Below, piece after piece: positions 53,741-63,995 of a stretch of DNA of 64,000 bases; position 1 is the first letter of the stretch; each line of letters opens with the position of its first letter. This DNA is from Bordetella parapertussis (lineage in GTDB: Bacteria > Pseudomonadota > Gammaproteobacteria > Burkholderiales > Burkholderiaceae_A): contig CAMDMC010000001.1 of assembly GCA_945901825.1 (NCBI GenBank), positions 62,001 through 126,000 of the forward strand, given 5' to 3'. Under the pieces are notes generated by a model. The model was not told the DNA's origin. It made no database searches and worked only from the letters and a program-made list of their open reading frames with translations. A program made the position numbers and the translations under genes.

Positions 53741-55687
53741 ATGACTGCATTATTAGAAACCATCGAAAGTCCGCTCGATCTTCGAGACCTTAATCGTCGA
53801 CAGCTTAAAACACTGGCCGATGAACTCCGTGAGTTTTTGCTGAACTCGGTGGCAAGCACCGGAGGGCATCTGTCTTCCAACCTTGGCACGGTCGAGCTTA
53901 GTGTTGCAATCCACCATGTCTATCAGACACCTTTTGACCGGCTTGTCTGGGATGTGGGCCATCAGAGCTACCCTCATAAAATCCTTACAGGCCGCCGGCA
54001 GGCAATGGCGGGTCTGCGTCAACTCGACGGCATTTCCGGATTCCCACGTCGCACTGAAAGCGACTACGACGCCTTTGGCACTGCGCACTCCTCAACTTCA
54101 ATTTCTGCCGCCCTTGGTATGGCACTTGGGTCTAAGCAAAAGGGCGAGCATCAGGGGCCCAATAGGCGCCGTCATATTGCGGTTATTGGAGATGGTGCTA
54201 TGAGCGCGGGTATGGCCTATGAGGCCATGAACAACGCGGGCATTCATAAAGACATCGACCTCCTGGTTATCTTGAATGACAACGAGATGTCCATTTCGCC
54301 GCCCGTGGGTGCAATGAGTAACTACCTTGCGCGGCTTTTAACGGGGCGTTTTTATTCCGCGGCCCGTGAACTTGGCAAGCAGGTCTTAGGGGTCGTGCCT
54401 CCCGTGCTTGAGATCGCGCGACGTCTTGAGGGCGGTGCGAAAAGTCTTATCTCGCCAAGTACCTTGTTTGAGGAGTTTGGTTTTAATTATTTTGGGCCCA
54501 TTGATGGCCACGATCTCGATGCACTTATTCCTGCACTGGAGAACCTGCGGGAGCTTAAGGGCCCTCAGTTTCTTCACGTCATCACTCGCAAGGGCAGGGG
54601 CTACGGGCGTGCAGAAGAAGATCCCATTGCCTACCACGGGCCGGGTAAGTTCAATCCGGCCGAGGGCCTTAAGGCGGCTGGGGTGTCAAAGCCAAGCTAT
54701 TCGCAGGTCTTTGGCCAGTGGCTTTGCGATGCCGCAGGTGCCGATGAGCGGCTTGTGGCGGTCACACCCGCCATGCGCGAAGGCTCTGGCATGGTGGAGT
54801 TCTCCAAGCGCTTTCCCGAGCGCTATCACGATGTTGCAATTGCCGAGCAGCATGCAGTCACCTTTGCGGCTGGCCTTGCCTGTGAGGGTTTAAGGCCCGT
54901 GGTCGCCATCTACTCCACCTTCCTGCAACGCGGCTACGACCAGCTTATTCACGACGTTGCCCTGCAGAATCTGCCTGTTTTATTTGCGATCGACCGAGCA
55001 GGGCTGGTTGGCGCCGATGGCGCAACCCACGCAGGCTCCTATGACTACAGCTTCTTGCGCTGTATACCGAATATGGTGGTCATGGCCCCGAAGGACGAGC
55101 CCGAATGCCGCGCTATGTTGTCAACTGGCCTAAGCCTCGATTGCCCAAGTGCGGTCCGATACCCTCGCGGTGCGGGCATGGGGGTTGATGCAGGCCGCGC
55201 CCTCGATGTTCTGCCTGTGGGTAAGGCCGAAGTTCTATTAAAAGCAGGCAAGGCTCAGTCGGGCCAGCCCCGAATTGCCTTTCTTGCCTTTGGCAGCATG
55301 GTTGGGCCATGCCTGCAGGCGGCAACCCAGTTCAATGCGACCGTTGTCAATATGCGATTCATTAAGCCTCTCGATACAGCCCTTGTCGTCGAGCTTGCCC
55401 AGGACCACGATCTGCTGGTGACTGTTGAGGAGCACGTCGTTATGGGCGGAGCCGGCTCGGCCTGCGCTGAGGCGTTGTCTGCTGCCGCCGCTCCTCAGAC
55501 CGCCTTGCTTCACCTTGGGCTGCCAGACAGGTTTATCGATCATGGAGACCATGCCAAGCTGCTCGCCATGCAGGGGCTTGATGCCCAGGGTATTGCCCAG
55601 TCGGTGACGACGCGTCTCACCCAGCTCTTGCAGTCCCGTGGGGACAAGTCAAGAACGGCCGCGGCAGCGCTTACACTTGTCTCATGA
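53741..55687 (+). CDS. dxs: 1-deoxy-D-xylulose-5-phosphate synthase
   Basis: Dxs makes DXP from pyruvate and glyceraldehyde 3-phosphate with thiamine diphosphate, the first step of the MEP isoprenoid pathway and of thiamine/pyridoxal precursors. N-terminal TPP domain with [12 protein letters not shown] and [19 protein letters not shown]; central transketolase Pyr domain with [13 protein letters not shown]-terminal domain from about 500. 648 residues, full length. AGGGGGAG precedes the ATG. Forms xseB-ispA-dxs-folE2; the stop overlaps folE2. Confidence 0.97.
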   Translation: MTALLETIESPLDLRDLNRRQLKTLADELREFLLNSVASTGGHLSSNLGTVELSVAIHHVYQTPFDRLVWDVGHQSYPHKILTGRRQAMAGLRQLDGISGFPRRTESDYDAFGTAHSSTSISAALGMALGSKQKGEHQGPNRRRHIAVIGDGAMSAGMAYEAMNNAGIHKDIDLLVILNDNEMSISPPVGAMSNYLARLLTGRFYSAARELGKQVLGVVPPVLEIARRLEGGAKSLISPSTLFEEFGFNYFGPIDGHDLDALIPALENLRELKGPQFLHVITRKGRGYGRAEEDPIAYHGPGKFNPAEGLKAAGVSKPSYSQVFGQWLCDAAGADERLVAVTPAMREGSGMVEFSKRFPERYHDVAIAEQHAVTFAAGLACEGLRPVVAIYSTFLQRGYDQLIHDVALQNLPVLFAIDRAGLVGADGATHAGSYDYSFLRCIPNMVVMAPKDEPECRAMLSTGLSLDCPSAVRYPRGAGMGVDAGRALDVLPVGKAEVLLKAGKAQSGQPRIAFLAFGSMVGPCLQAATQFNATVVNMRFIKPLDTALVVELAQDHDLLVTVEEHVVMGGAGSACAEALSAAAAPQTALLHLGLPDRFIDHGDHAKLLAMQGLDAQGIAQSVTTRLTQLLQSRGDKSRTAAAALTLVS

Positions 55688-56550
55688 ATTCAGTAACAGA
55701 TAAGGGAGTCGTCGCAACGCCTGCCTCGGATCCGTCAAACGGACAGACGGTGGGGCAGCCCCCGGGCATGCCCGATGTTCAGGGCGAGCCCGACCGCCGC
55801 AACCTGGCAATCGACCGGGTGGGGGTGCGCGGTCTACGCTATCCAGTATTGGTTCAGGCGAACGGCCAGGCTCAACCCTCGGTTGCGGAGTTCGAACTCT
55901 CTGTTTCCTTGCCGGCTGGCCAAAAAGGAACCCATATGTCTCGTTTTGTGGGCCTTTTAGAGGCCATGAGCAAAGAGGCAATCTGTCTTTCTCCCGCCAG
56001 CCTTAGAAAGCTCTCCAAAGATATGGTGGCTATGCTTGAGGCTCGCGACGGCAGCTTTAGCTGCTCGTTCCCGTTTTTTATTCGCAAGACGGCACCCGTA
56101 AGTGGGGTTCAAAGCCTTATGGACTACAAGGTTGCGCTGTCCTGCGACGTCCAGGGCGGCGAACCGAGTCGGCTTGGCGTCTGCCTAAAGGTGCCGGTGA
56201 AGAGCCTTTGCCCGTGTTCGAAAGAGATCTCGGACTACGGGGCCCACAATCAGCGCTCCGAGGTAACCATTGAGGTTTTTCTAAACCCCTCGCAGCCTAG
56301 CCCCAGCCTGGAGTCTTTGATTCAGGTTGTTGAGGAACAAGCGTCGTGCGAACTCTGGGGCTTGCTTAAGCGGCCCGATGAAAAGTATGTAACCGAGAAG
56401 GCCTACGACAACGCCAAGTTTGTTGAAGACCTCGTACGTGATGTTGCCTTGTCTATTCGAAGCATAGAGGCGGTGGAAGGCTTTCGTGTTGAGGCCGAGA
56501 ATTTTGAGTCCATTCACAACCACTCGGCCTGGGCGCGTATTCTGGGCTAG
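55684..56550 (+). CDS. folE2: GTP cyclohydrolase FolE2 (type IB)
   Basis: FolE2 converts GTP to dihydroneopterin triphosphate, the first step of folate (and queuosine) synthesis, using a metal that need not be zinc. Family traits: [29 protein letters not shown] and the conserved-Cys region [21 protein letters not shown] (fragments). 288 residues with a ~35-residue disordered N terminus. Overlaps dxs by four bases, so it is the last gene of that operon. Ends five bases from convergent yajQ. Confidence 0.93.
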   Translation: MNSVTDKGVVATPASDPSNGQTVGQPPGMPDVQGEPDRRNLAIDRVGVRGLRYPVLVQANGQAQPSVAEFELSVSLPAGQKGTHMSRFVGLLEAMSKEAICLSPASLRKLSKDMVAMLEARDGSFSCSFPFFIRKTAPVSGVQSLMDYKVALSCDVQGGEPSRLGVCLKVPVKSLCPCSKEISDYGAHNQRSEVTIEVFLNPSQPSPSLESLIQVVEEQASCELWGLLKRPDEKYVTEKAYDNAKFVEDLVRDVALSIRSIEAVEGFRVEAENFESIHNHSAWARILG

Positions 56551-56555
56551 CCTAA

Positions 56556-57041
56556 CTAGTCTCTGAAGTTGCCAAAGCCAAGGGGTAGGTCGGTGACCTC
56601 TTTTTTAAGCAGGTTAATAACAGCCTGTAGGTCATCGCGCTTTGTGCCTGTAACCCTTACGGCATCCCCCTGAATGGAGGCCTGAACCTTCATTTTGCTG
56701 TCTTTAATTATTCGAACAATTCGCTTGGCGTCATCACCGGCAATGCCGTGCCGAACGGCAATGAGCTGTTTAACGCGGTCGCCTCCAATTTTTTGAATCT
56801 CAGCCGGTTCAAGAAAACGAACATCGACATTTCGTTTTGCAGCCTTGCTCAACAAGACATCTCGTACCTGGCCTAACTGAAATTCGCTATCAGCATAGGC
56901 GGTGAGTTCACGGTTGGCCTGTTCAACTTTGGCAGACGAGCCTTTAAAGTCAAACCGGGTGGTAATTTCTTTCATGGACTGCTCGACGGCGTTACGAACC
57001 TCGTTAAGGTCCGCTTCAAGGGTGGCATCAAACGATGGCAT
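56556..57041 (-). CDS. yajQ: YajQ family nucleotide-binding protein
   Basis: A 161-residue protein of the YajQ (UPF0234) family, known to bind nucleotides; members bind cyclic di-GMP in Xanthomonas and act with a transcription factor. The start [21 protein letters not shown] and [13 protein letters not shown] are characteristic, as is [20 protein letters not shown]. It lies between folE2 (convergent) and argG. Function in this organism cannot be read from context. Confidence 0.93.
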   Translation of the reverse strand: MPSFDATLEADLNEVRNAVEQSMKEITTRFDFKGSSAKVEQANRELTAYADSEFQLGQVRDVLLSKAAKRNVDVRFLEPAEIQKIGGDRVKQLIAVRHGIAGDDAKRIVRIIKDSKMKVQASIQGDAVRVTGTKRDDLQAVINLLKKEVTDLPLGFGNFRD

Positions 57042-57107
57042 GGCTCTCCTTTCTATACATAATGATTAAGGTGCGTAAAGACATGCGTCTTACGCCTCAA
57101 GACCATT

Positions 57108-58328
57108 TTAGCGGCGCTTCTTTGCAGCAATGCGCATGCGAAGCGCGTTGAGCTTGATGAAACCTGAGGCATCGGCCTGGTTATAAGCGCCTCCATCGTC
57201 ATCAAAGGTGGATATCCGCGCGTCGAACAAAGAGTAAGGGCTCTCGCGCCCTGTAACAATTACATTGCCTTTGTGGAGTTCGAGCCGCACACGGCCTGTA
57301 ACGTTCTTCTGGGTATGGTCGATGAGTGTCTGAAGTGTGAGTCGCTCAGGCGACCACCAGTAGCCGTTGTAAATAAGCTCGGCATAGCGGGGCATGAGGT
57401 CATCTTTAAGGTGGCTTACCTCGCGGTCAAGCGTAAGCGACTCAATGGCCCGATGGGCACGAAGAAGAATGGTTCCACCTGGGGTCTCGTAGCAGCCTCT
57501 CGACTTCATTCCAACGTAGCGGTTTTCTACAAGGTCAAGACGACCCACGCCATGCTTTCCGCCAAGCTGATTAAGCGTGTGAAGCAGTTCGTGCGGTTTT
57601 TGTTTTTTGCCGTTAACGGCAACCAAGTCACCCTTTACAAAATCCAGGCTAAGCTCTTGCGCCTTTGCGGGAGCCTTATCGATGGGTACCGTGAGCCGCC
57701 ACATACCTGTTTTGGGTGGCGCCCGATTAGGGTCTTCAAGCAGGCCACCCTCGTAAGAAATATGCAGCAGGTTGGCATCCATTGAGAAGGGGGCCTCGCC
57801 TTTACGCTTTTTGTAATCAACCGGTATTCCATGTTCGTCGGCGTAGGCAAGTAGCTTGTCTCGGGAAAGAAGATCCCATTCTCTCCAGGGCGCGATGATT
57901 TGAACGTTTGGCATCAGTGCGTAGGCACCAAGCTCAAATCGGACCTGGTCGTTGCCCTTGCCTGTGGCGCCATGGGAGATGGCATCTGCTTTCTCCTGAC
58001 GCGCAATGTCAACCAAATGCTTGGCGATTAGAGGCCGTGCAATCGAGGTTCCAAGGAGGTATTCGCCCTCATAGACCGTGTTGGCCCGAAACATTGGGAA
58101 GACGAAGTCGCGGACAAACTCTTCGCGCAGGTCTTTAATATGGATTTTTTTAACGCCGAATTTCTTGGCTTTTTCTCGAGCAGGCTCAAGTTCCTCGCCT
58201 TGGCCGATATCAGCCGTAAAGGTAATGACCTCGCAGTTGTACTCATCCTGCAGCCATTTCAGAATGACCGAGGTGTCGAGTCCTCCCGAGTAGGCGAGAA
58301 CGACCTTCTTAATGCCTTTTTTAGCCAT
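57108..58328 (-). CDS. argG: Argininosuccinate synthase
   Basis: ArgG joins citrulline and aspartate with ATP to argininosuccinate. The P-loop-like [17 protein letters not shown] and [14 protein letters not shown] are diagnostic; [32 protein letters not shown] (fragments) ends the protein. 406 residues, the short ArgG form. GGGAG lies upstream of the ATG. Last of argD-argF-argG, with a 75-base A/T-rich gap after argF that may hold its own promoter. Confidence 0.96.
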   Translation of the reverse strand: MAKKGIKKVVLAYSGGLDTSVILKWLQDEYNCEVITFTADIGQGEELEPAREKAKKFGVKKIHIKDLREEFVRDFVFPMFRANTVYEGEYLLGTSIARPLIAKHLVDIARQEKADAISHGATGKGNDQVRFELGAYALMPNVQIIAPWREWDLLSRDKLLAYADEHGIPVDYKKRKGEAPFSMDANLLHISYEGGLLEDPNRAPPKTGMWRLTVPIDKAPAKAQELSLDFVKGDLVAVNGKKQKPHELLHTLNQLGGKHGVGRLDLVENRYVGMKSRGCYETPGGTILLRAHRAIESLTLDREVSHLKDDLMPRYAELIYNGYWWSPERLTLQTLIDHTQKNVTGRVRLELHKGNVIVTGRESPYSLFDARISTFDDDGGAYNQADASGFIKLNALRMRIAAKKRR

Positions 58329-58403
58329 AGAACCTATAAACTCCCATTTGAAGTAGTAGAAAGACTCGATTAGCAGGAAAAATTTATTTTTTTGTGAAAC
58401 CTT

Positions 58404-59324
58404 TTACTGGTCGTCCGATAACTCGCCCCGCAACAAAAACTCCATGAGGGCCTTCTGGGCATGAAGCCTGTTCTCGGCCTCATCCCAGACGACGGACTGT
58501 GGACCATCAATGACCTCTGCTGCCACCTCCTCGCCTCGATGGGCCGGAAGGCAGTGCATAAAAAGGGCTCCAGGCTTGGCAGCAGCAAGCATATCGGTGT
58601 CCACGCACCAGTGTTCAAAGGCCTTACGACGCACCTCGTTCTCGGCCTCAAAGCCCATGCTCGTCCAGACATCGGTGGTCACGAGGTCGACTCCAGCCAC
58701 AGCCATCATAGGGTCTTGGAACTCGGTGAAGTGGCCTGTGGAATGAAGGCCAGCGCGTTCGGGCTCAACCTCGTAGCCAGGGGGAGTCGAGACATGCACC
58801 TGGAAATTCAGAATTTCTGCAGCCTGAAGCCATGTATTGCAGACATTGTTGGAGTCGCCGATCCAGGCAACGGTCTTACCCTCAATGCTGCCTCGGTGTT
58901 CAATAAAGGTAAAAAGATCAGCAAGAATCTGGCAAGGGTGGTACTCGTTTGTGAGACCGTTAATTACCGGTACTCGGGAATGGGCCGCAAATCGCTGAAT
59001 GATCTCTTGGTCAAATGTGCGGATCATGACGAGGTCACACATCCGGGAGATTACCTGGGCCGCGTCCTCTACGGGCTCCCCACGTCCCAACTGGGTGTCG
59101 CGGGTATTGAGGTAGATGGCTGCGCCGCCAAGCTGATGCATTCCTGCCTCAAATGAAAGGCGGGTTCGTGTGGATGCCTTTTCAAAAATCATTACCAATG
59201 TACGGTCTTGTAAGGGCATGTGCCGAACGTAGTTCTTAAACCGCGACTTCAAGATGGCGGTTCGCTTGAACAGGTACTGATACTGCGCCTGAGTGAAGTC
59301 TTTGAACTCAAGAAAGTGCTGCAT
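58404..59324 (-). CDS. argF: Ornithine carbamoyltransferase
   Basis: ArgF makes citrulline from ornithine and carbamoyl phosphate. Carbamoyl-phosphate site STRTRLSFEAGM, ornithine-binding region and the catalytic HCLPAHRGEEV are intact. 306 residues from ATG 59324, which has AAGGGG upstream; an earlier TTG overlapping that site is unlikely. It starts 21 bases after argD and is co-transcribed with it. Confidence 0.95.
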   Translation of the reverse strand: MQHFLEFKDFTQAQYQYLFKRTAILKSRFKNYVRHMPLQDRTLVMIFEKASTRTRLSFEAGMHQLGGAAIYLNTRDTQLGRGEPVEDAAQVISRMCDLVMIRTFDQEIIQRFAAHSRVPVINGLTNEYHPCQILADLFTFIEHRGSIEGKTVAWIGDSNNVCNTWLQAAEILNFQVHVSTPPGYEVEPERAGLHSTGHFTEFQDPMMAVAGVDLVTTDVWTSMGFEAENEVRRKAFEHWCVDTDMLAAAKPGALFMHCLPAHRGEEVAAEVIDGPQSVVWDEAENRLHAQKALMEFLLRGELSDDQ

Positions 59325-59345
59325 TGTATTGCCCCTTAACAAGCC

Positions 59346-60527
59346 TTAGATTCCTGGCTTTTCAAGAAACCCTTTGATGACTGGAATGAGACGATTTACC
59401 AGCTCGGAGGCCTCCTCGGCATTGACGGTGAGGGGTGGTAGAAGTCGAACCACACGGTCGGCCGTGACGTTAACAAGAAGCCTTGCCGCCAGAGCGCGCT
59501 TCACTATCTCTGCACACGGTCTGTCAAGCTCGATGCCAATCATGAGCCCCTGACCTCGAATGTCCGAAATCGCGGACTCGCCCTCAAAGGCCTTTTCCAG
59601 GGCTGTTCGGATCTGTTGCCCGCGGGCGGTCGCATTTTCTAGCAAGGCCTCGTCTTCAATGATGGCAAGCGTGGACAGGCCCGCGCGCATGGCAAGTGGG
59701 TTACCGCCAAAGGTTGTGCCGTGGCTTCCCGGTGTAAAAAGGGATGCTGCCTTTCCGTGGGCCACGACCGCACCAATGGGTACGCCAGACCCAAGGCCCT
59801 TGGCCAACGGCATGACATCGGGCGTGACATCCGCCCACTGGTGTGCGAACCACCGACCCGTACGCCCAATACCGCACTGAACCTCATCAAGCATAAGCAG
59901 AACGTCGTACCGGTCGGCAATAACTCGCAGGCCCTTTAGGAATTGAACTGCTGCGGGACGGATACCACCTTCCCCCTGAATCGATTCAAGAAAGATTGCG
60001 CTTACCTGTTGCTTGTCCCGAAGGGTTTGCTCAATGGCGCCGAGATCGTTGAGCGGGAGGTGGGTAAAGCCCTCCACCAATGGCTCAAAGCCCTTGTGCA
60101 CCTTGGGGTTGGCCGTTGCTGAGAGGGTTGCGATCGAGCGTCCATGGAAGCTGTTATTAAAAACAATGACTTCAGGGCGATCAAAGCCCTTGTTATGACC
60201 GTGGAGTCGTGCGAGTTTTAAAGCAGCCTCGTTTGCCTCAAGCCCGGAGTTGCAGAAAAACGCGTTGGTCATGCCCGAGAGCGACACAAGCCTTTGTGCG
60301 AGCTGAGTCTGCAGCGGAATCTGATAGAGATTGGAGGTATGAATAAGGGTTGCCGCCTGCTCTGAAATATCCTTCACAAAGCGCGGGTGGGCATGCCCCA
60401 GCGTGTTGACGGCAATGCCCGAGAGTCCGTCAAGGTAGGCATCACCCTTGTCGTCATATAACCAGGAGCCCTGACCGCGTGAGAAGCCGAGATCAAGTCT
60501 GGCATAGGTCTGCATCAAGGGACTCAT
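59346..60527 (-). CDS. argD: Acetylornithine aminotransferase
   Basis: ArgD is a PLP enzyme transferring the amino group between N-acetylornithine and 2-oxoglutarate; related enzymes also serve lysine synthesis. Class III aminotransferase marks: FCNSGLEANEAALKLAR, FLESIQGEGG, MLDEVQCGIGRTG, and the PLP lysine in PLAKGLGSGVPIGA. 393 residues. First gene of argD-argF-argG and divergent from the DUF3579 gene, as is common in betaproteobacteria. Confidence 0.94.
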   Translation of the reverse strand: MSPLMQTYARLDLGFSRGQGSWLYDDKGDAYLDGLSGIAVNTLGHAHPRFVKDISEQAATLIHTSNLYQIPLQTQLAQRLVSLSGMTNAFFCNSGLEANEAALKLARLHGHNKGFDRPEVIVFNNSFHGRSIATLSATANPKVHKGFEPLVEGFTHLPLNDLGAIEQTLRDKQQVSAIFLESIQGEGGIRPAAVQFLKGLRVIADRYDVLLMLDEVQCGIGRTGRWFAHQWADVTPDVMPLAKGLGSGVPIGAVVAHGKAASLFTPGSHGTTFGGNPLAMRAGLSTLAIIEDEALLENATARGQQIRTALEKAFEGESAISDIRGQGLMIGIELDRPCAEIVKRALAARLLVNVTADRVVRLLPPLTVNAEEASELVNRLIPVIKGFLEKPGI

Positions 60528-60647
60528 TAAGAAAGCCTCACAACAAATAAAAAAACGCCACTGGCGGTGAAAGTCAACATGGCTTGGGTGCAGTGCAACA
60601 TCTCGATGATCAAACTGCTAGCATAGCGTTTTATTGATGGTTCATTC

Positions 60648-60995
60648 ATGGCAGAGCTATTTCTAATTGAGGGGAGAACCAACGCGGGCAAGCCCTTCCG
60701 ACCCAGCGACTGGGCCGAAAGGCTGGCTGGGGTTTTGTCAGCTTTTCGCCCTGGGTATCGAAGCGGAGTGGGGGCTGGGTTTGGTCAGACCACCGCCGGC
60801 TATTCTCCTTACGCCCAGCCCGTGGTCGTTGCAGGTCTGAAATGTGTTGTCGTTGACACTCGAATGAAAGACCTTGAGCCCATGGCCTGGGAGTTTATCT
60901 GCGGCTTTGCCAGGGACAACGACCTGCCTATGGTGCCTGCCTGCCTGCTTGAAGAGGGCTACAGCCCCCGTCTTACACCGCCCCAATTGCAGTAA
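60648..60995 (+). CDS. DUF3579 family protein
   Basis: A 115-residue conserved protein of unknown function. [33 protein letters not shown] and [19 protein letters not shown] are the family's conserved segments; the family is largely confined to betaproteobacteria, often beside argD. It is divergent from argD over 120 bases and its last 23 bases overlap convergent adk. The arginine link is by position only. Confidence 0.85.
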   Translation: MAELFLIEGRTNAGKPFRPSDWAERLAGVLSAFRPGYRSGVGAGFGQTTAGYSPYAQPVVVAGLKCVVVDTRMKDLEPMAWEFICGFARDNDLPMVPACLLEEGYSPRLTPPQLQ

Positions 60996-61632
60996 ACAGT
61001 CTCGAGGTAATTTCTTCGACTGTTCCAATGCCGCTAATGCTTGCGAGCTTGGGTGCTTGGGGGTCTCCGGTGGCTGACCAGTTCGAATAGAAATCAACCA
61101 GTGGTTTTGTCTGCAGGTGATAGACCTCAAGGCGTTTGCGAACGGTTTCCTCGCGGTCGTCGTCACGTTGAATAAGTGCCTCGCCCGTAAGATCGTCATG
61201 GCCTTCGGTTTTGGGTGGGTTGAATTGAACATGGTAGGTGCGGCCACTGGCCACATGCACACGCCTGCCACTCATACGTTCAATGATGTCCTTGTCGCTC
61301 ACCTGAATATCAACCACCCAGTAAAGTCCAACCTGCGCAGCCTTCATGGCCTCGGCCTGAGGAATGGTGCGTGGGAAGCCATCAAACAGATAGCCCTTCA
61401 GGCAGTCGGCTTCCTTGAGCCTTTCCTTCACCAAGTTAATGATGATGTCATCACTGACAAGCCCCCCGGAATCCATAACCTTCTTGGCCTCAATGCCAAG
61501 CGGTGTTCCAGCCTTTACCGCTGCCCGCAGCATGTCACCCGTTGAAATTTGCGGAATACCAAACCTTTCTTTGATGACGTTGGCCTGAGTTCCTTTTCCC
61601 GCGCCGGGGGCTCCCAGCAGAATAATTTTCAT
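60973..61632 (-). CDS. adk: Adenylate kinase
   Basis: Adk interconverts ATP + AMP and 2 ADP. P-loop [11 protein letters not shown] (about 7-17), AMP-binding [10 protein letters not shown], and [13 protein letters not shown] are clear; the LID region (about 123-160) has no Cys and so no zinc. 219 residues, the long-LID form. Start ATG is followed by the standard [10 protein letters not shown]. Located between the DUF3579 gene and kdsB. Confidence 0.97.
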   Translation of the reverse strand: MKIILLGAPGAGKGTQANVIKERFGIPQISTGDMLRAAVKAGTPLGIEAKKVMDSGGLVSDDIIINLVKERLKEADCLKGYLFDGFPRTIPQAEAMKAAQVGLYWVVDIQVSDKDIIERMSGRRVHVASGRTYHVQFNPPKTEGHDDLTGEALIQRDDDREETVRKRLEVYHLQTKPLVDFYSNWSATGDPQAPKLASISGIGTVEEITSRLFTAIGAV

Positions 61633-61689
61633 GGTGACGTGTCTCCCCCTTCGAAGCTGGGTGGTTTTAAAAGTTTTATTTACCCATCA

Positions 61690-62469
61690 TTATAAGCCGC
61701 CCGCCCAGAGCGCCCGCACACGGTCGAGGTCTTCGGCGGTATCAACCCCTGCAGCGGGGGCCTGCCCCATACATTTCACTACAATCCGGTGGCTATTTTC
61801 GAGCCAACGCAATTGCTCGAGGCGTTCGAGTTGCTCTAGGCGGCCCTCTGACCATTGACCGTACATGCGAAGGGCGCCCGCACGGTAGGCATAAAGCCCA
61901 ATGTGACGAAGCGCGCCCGGCGACGGCTGCCTTGGGTCTGCAGCATCCCTCTGAACAGGTATGGCGGCACGAGAAAAATAAAGTGCTCGCGAGTCGGAGT
62001 CGGTGACCACCTTGACGGCGGCTGGGCTCGCCCATTCCGACGCCGAGGTTATTGGGCAGGCCGCGGTGGCTACGGAGGCCTCAGGGTTTGCACAGAGCAG
62101 CTCTGCCATCTCGTTGAGCAGCTGGGCGGGCATGAGAGGCTCATCGCCTTGCAGGTTCACCATAATCTGATCGTCAGCAGCCTTCAGCAGGGTGGCAACC
62201 TCAACAAGCCGGTCGGTGCCACTTGCATGGTCTGGCCTGGTTTTCACGAGATGCAACCGGCCTGCCTGAGCTAAATCGTTCGAACTCTTAATGCAGTCCG
62301 AGATGGCATCGTCATCGAAGGCAAGCACAACCTGATCCGCCTCCGATCGCAGTGCGGCCCTTGCAACATGAACAATCATGGGCGCATCCCCAATTGGCTG
62401 CAACAGCTTGTCTGGGAGACGGCTTGAGGCGCGTCGAGCCGGAATACAGACCCAGAACTTAGGGGGCAT
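61690..62469 (-). CDS. kdsB: 3-deoxy-manno-octulosonate cytidylyltransferase
   Basis: KdsB activates Kdo to CMP-Kdo for lipopolysaccharide inner-core synthesis. IPARRASSRLPDKLLQPIGDAPMI (fragments) near the N terminus and VNLQGDEPLMPAQ are the family signatures. 259 residues. Its start overlaps the preceding UPF0434 gene by 11 bases, so lpxK-UPF0434-kdsB form one operon. Confidence 0.95.
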   Translation of the reverse strand: MPPKFWVCIPARRASSRLPDKLLQPIGDAPMIVHVARAALRSEADQVVLAFDDDAISDCIKSSNDLAQAGRLHLVKTRPDHASGTDRLVEVATLLKAADDQIMVNLQGDEPLMPAQLLNEMAELLCANPEASVATAACPITSASEWASPAAVKVVTDSDSRALYFSRAAIPVQRDAADPRQPSPGALRHIGLYAYRAGALRMYGQWSEGRLEQLERLEQLRWLENSHRIVVKCMGQAPAAGVDTAEDLDRVRALWAGGL

Positions 62470-62653
62470 CGCTAAGGGCGATTTCTATCTCGGGCATTGC
62501 AATAGCCTGCTCCTCAAGAAGAAGGGGTATGCCTCTTTCAATGGGAAAGCCGAGTCGCTCGGCCTTGCATACGAGCATGGCGCGACCGGCAGCCCAGTGC
62601 AAGGGCTGATGACAGCATGGGCAGATCAGTATTTCAAGCAGTTTTCCATCCAT
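62459..62653 (-). CDS. Trm112/UPF0434 family small protein
   Basis: A 64-residue protein with MDGKLLEILICPCCHQPL, a zinc-knuckle-like CPCC and a later Cys in MLVCKAERLGFPIERGIPLLLEEQ (fragments), the Trm112/YcaR family. In many proteobacteria this gene lies between lpxK and kdsB, as here; eukaryotic Trm112 activates methyltransferases, but the bacterial role is unproven. Overlaps lpxK by 20 bases and kdsB by 11. Confidence 0.9.
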   Translation of the reverse strand: MDGKLLEILICPCCHQPLHWAAGRAMLVCKAERLGFPIERGIPLLLEEQAIAMPEIEIALSDAP

Positions 62654-63995
62654 TTAAAAACTCCAGAGATGACGGTTCCATGGACAGTTCAAGTTGTAGT
62701 GCCCACCATTCTATGACGTCAGGCAGCCCGCTGGGATGAGGGCCTTGCCAGGCAAACTTAACCGCATCTTTCTCCGTGGTTAGAAGGATGCAGTTATCGG
62801 GAAGTTTCTCGTCCTGCAGCCAGGCGAGCACGGCCTGCAGAGGGTTTGAGTGGTGGTTGGGTAGTTCGAGCGTGCGGTGCACGGGCAGGCCTAGTGCCTT
62901 GAGGCTTTCAAAAAATGCATGGGGCTGGGCAATGCCGGCGGCCGCCACAATGGGCCGCTCGCTGGTTTTGAACCTTTGGCAGCCTTCTTCAAGGCTCAGG
63001 CTTTCTTCACAAAGACTTAACTTATGCCCCGAGTCTTGGTCGCTGGGGTCGGGAAGAAGGCCTAGGCGTGTCCAGCAGGCCGCTGAACGGCTGATTGCGA
63101 GCCGGTTGGGGCTGGGTTGGCCTTTGGATTCGAAGAGCTCTTGAAAGGTCTGGCCCTTGGGGTGGGCCATTACGAGCGGCGCGGAATGAGAATGGGGGTC
63201 TGGGTCGCCCAAATTACCCAAAGATAGATTCCATTTTTGGGCGAGCGCCTTCGTCCATGGCATGCGCAGAGGCCCATAGGGCAGGCAATGCCCGTTGCCA
63301 AGTCCTCGTTGATCAAAAAGAAGGACTCGAACATCGGGGTTGAGGCTCGTCTGAGACAGCCCATCGTCGAGCAGCCAGAGCGTGGTTTCGGGAAAGTGCT
63401 GCCGCAGTTTGGCAGCAGCCAGGTAACGGTCTTGCCCAATGGCCACCGGAACCTTCGCACGCAAGGCAATAAGCCAAGGCTCGTCGCCGGTTGCCTCAGG
63501 CGAGACGAGCAGACCCGTGGCGGGGTCCTTGCAGTCGGGCCCCAGGACGAGTTCGCTCTGGCGCAAAGCCCTGGGCCCACCGCGTTTGTAACCACGACTA
63601 AGCACGGCAACCTGATGACCTTGCTGCCTTAAGGTCTTGGCCAAATGAATGACCAGCGGGGTCTTGCCCGTGCCACCAACAATCAGATTTCCAACGGCAA
63701 TCGTAAGGCCCTTTGGAATCTTCGGCGCCTTCTGCTGAAGGGTCTGACGCCGGCGGGCCTCAAGCCGCGTCAGCTGGCTCAGACCGTATAAAAAAGGCAG
63801 GCCTGCAAGCCAAAGAACGGCAGAGGCCCACCTGGCCCGAAGCAGTCGTCGTTGCAGACTGCGCTTTAAAAGGGCCGGCGCAAGCTCTGGCGAAGGTAAT
63901 GGTCGAAAAGGGCTTGGTGCCGTATCAGCGAACCAATGAAGCCATAGCCGCTGTTTCAGACGATGCAGGGTAAGATCGGTGACGGTGGGAAGCAT
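62634..63995 (-). CDS. lpxK: Tetraacyldisaccharide 4'-kinase LpxK with N-terminal extension
   Basis: LpxK phosphorylates the 4' position of the lipid A disaccharide at the inner membrane. P-loop VGNLIVGGTGKTPLV (about 101-115), LSRGYKR, LLDDGLSQ and a C-terminal part with NHHSNP and LTTEKDAVKF are typical. The N-terminal membrane-contact helix (LWLAGLPFLYGLSQL) is preceded by ~58 residues not usual for LpxK, rich in Arg, Leu and Pro. The 453-residue frame starts at an ATG five bases from the right edge; the true start could be further on, outside the window. No other ATG/GTG/TTG was found before the P-loop helix. Confidence 0.85.
   Translation of the reverse strand: MLPTVTDLTLHRLKQRLWLHWFADTAPSPFRPLPSPELAPALLKRSLQRRLLRARWASAVLWLAGLPFLYGLSQLTRLEARRRQTLQQKAPKIPKGLTIAVGNLIVGGTGKTPLVIHLAKTLRQQGHQVAVLSRGYKRGGPRALRQSELVLGPDCKDPATGLLVSPEATGDEPWLIALRAKVPVAIGQDRYLAAAKLRQHFPETTLWLLDDGLSQTSLNPDVRVLLFDQRGLGNGHCLPYGPLRMPWTKALAQKWNLSLGNLGDPDPHSHSAPLVMAHPKGQTFQELFESKGQPSPNRLAISRSAACWTRLGLLPDPSDQDSGHKLSLCEESLSLEEGCQRFKTSERPIVAAAGIAQPHAFFESLKALGLPVHRTLELPNHHSNPLQAVLAWLQDEKLPDNCILLTTEKDAVKFAWQGPHPSGLPDVIEWWALQLELSMEPSSLEFLNGWKTA

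Noticed and set aside
60555-60570. Hairpin plus T-run (minus strand CGCC-AGT-GGCG-TTTTTTT) in the argD leader, possible attenuator
   Set aside because: The stem is only four base pairs, too weak to call a terminator; no leader peptide or alternative pairing was seen.
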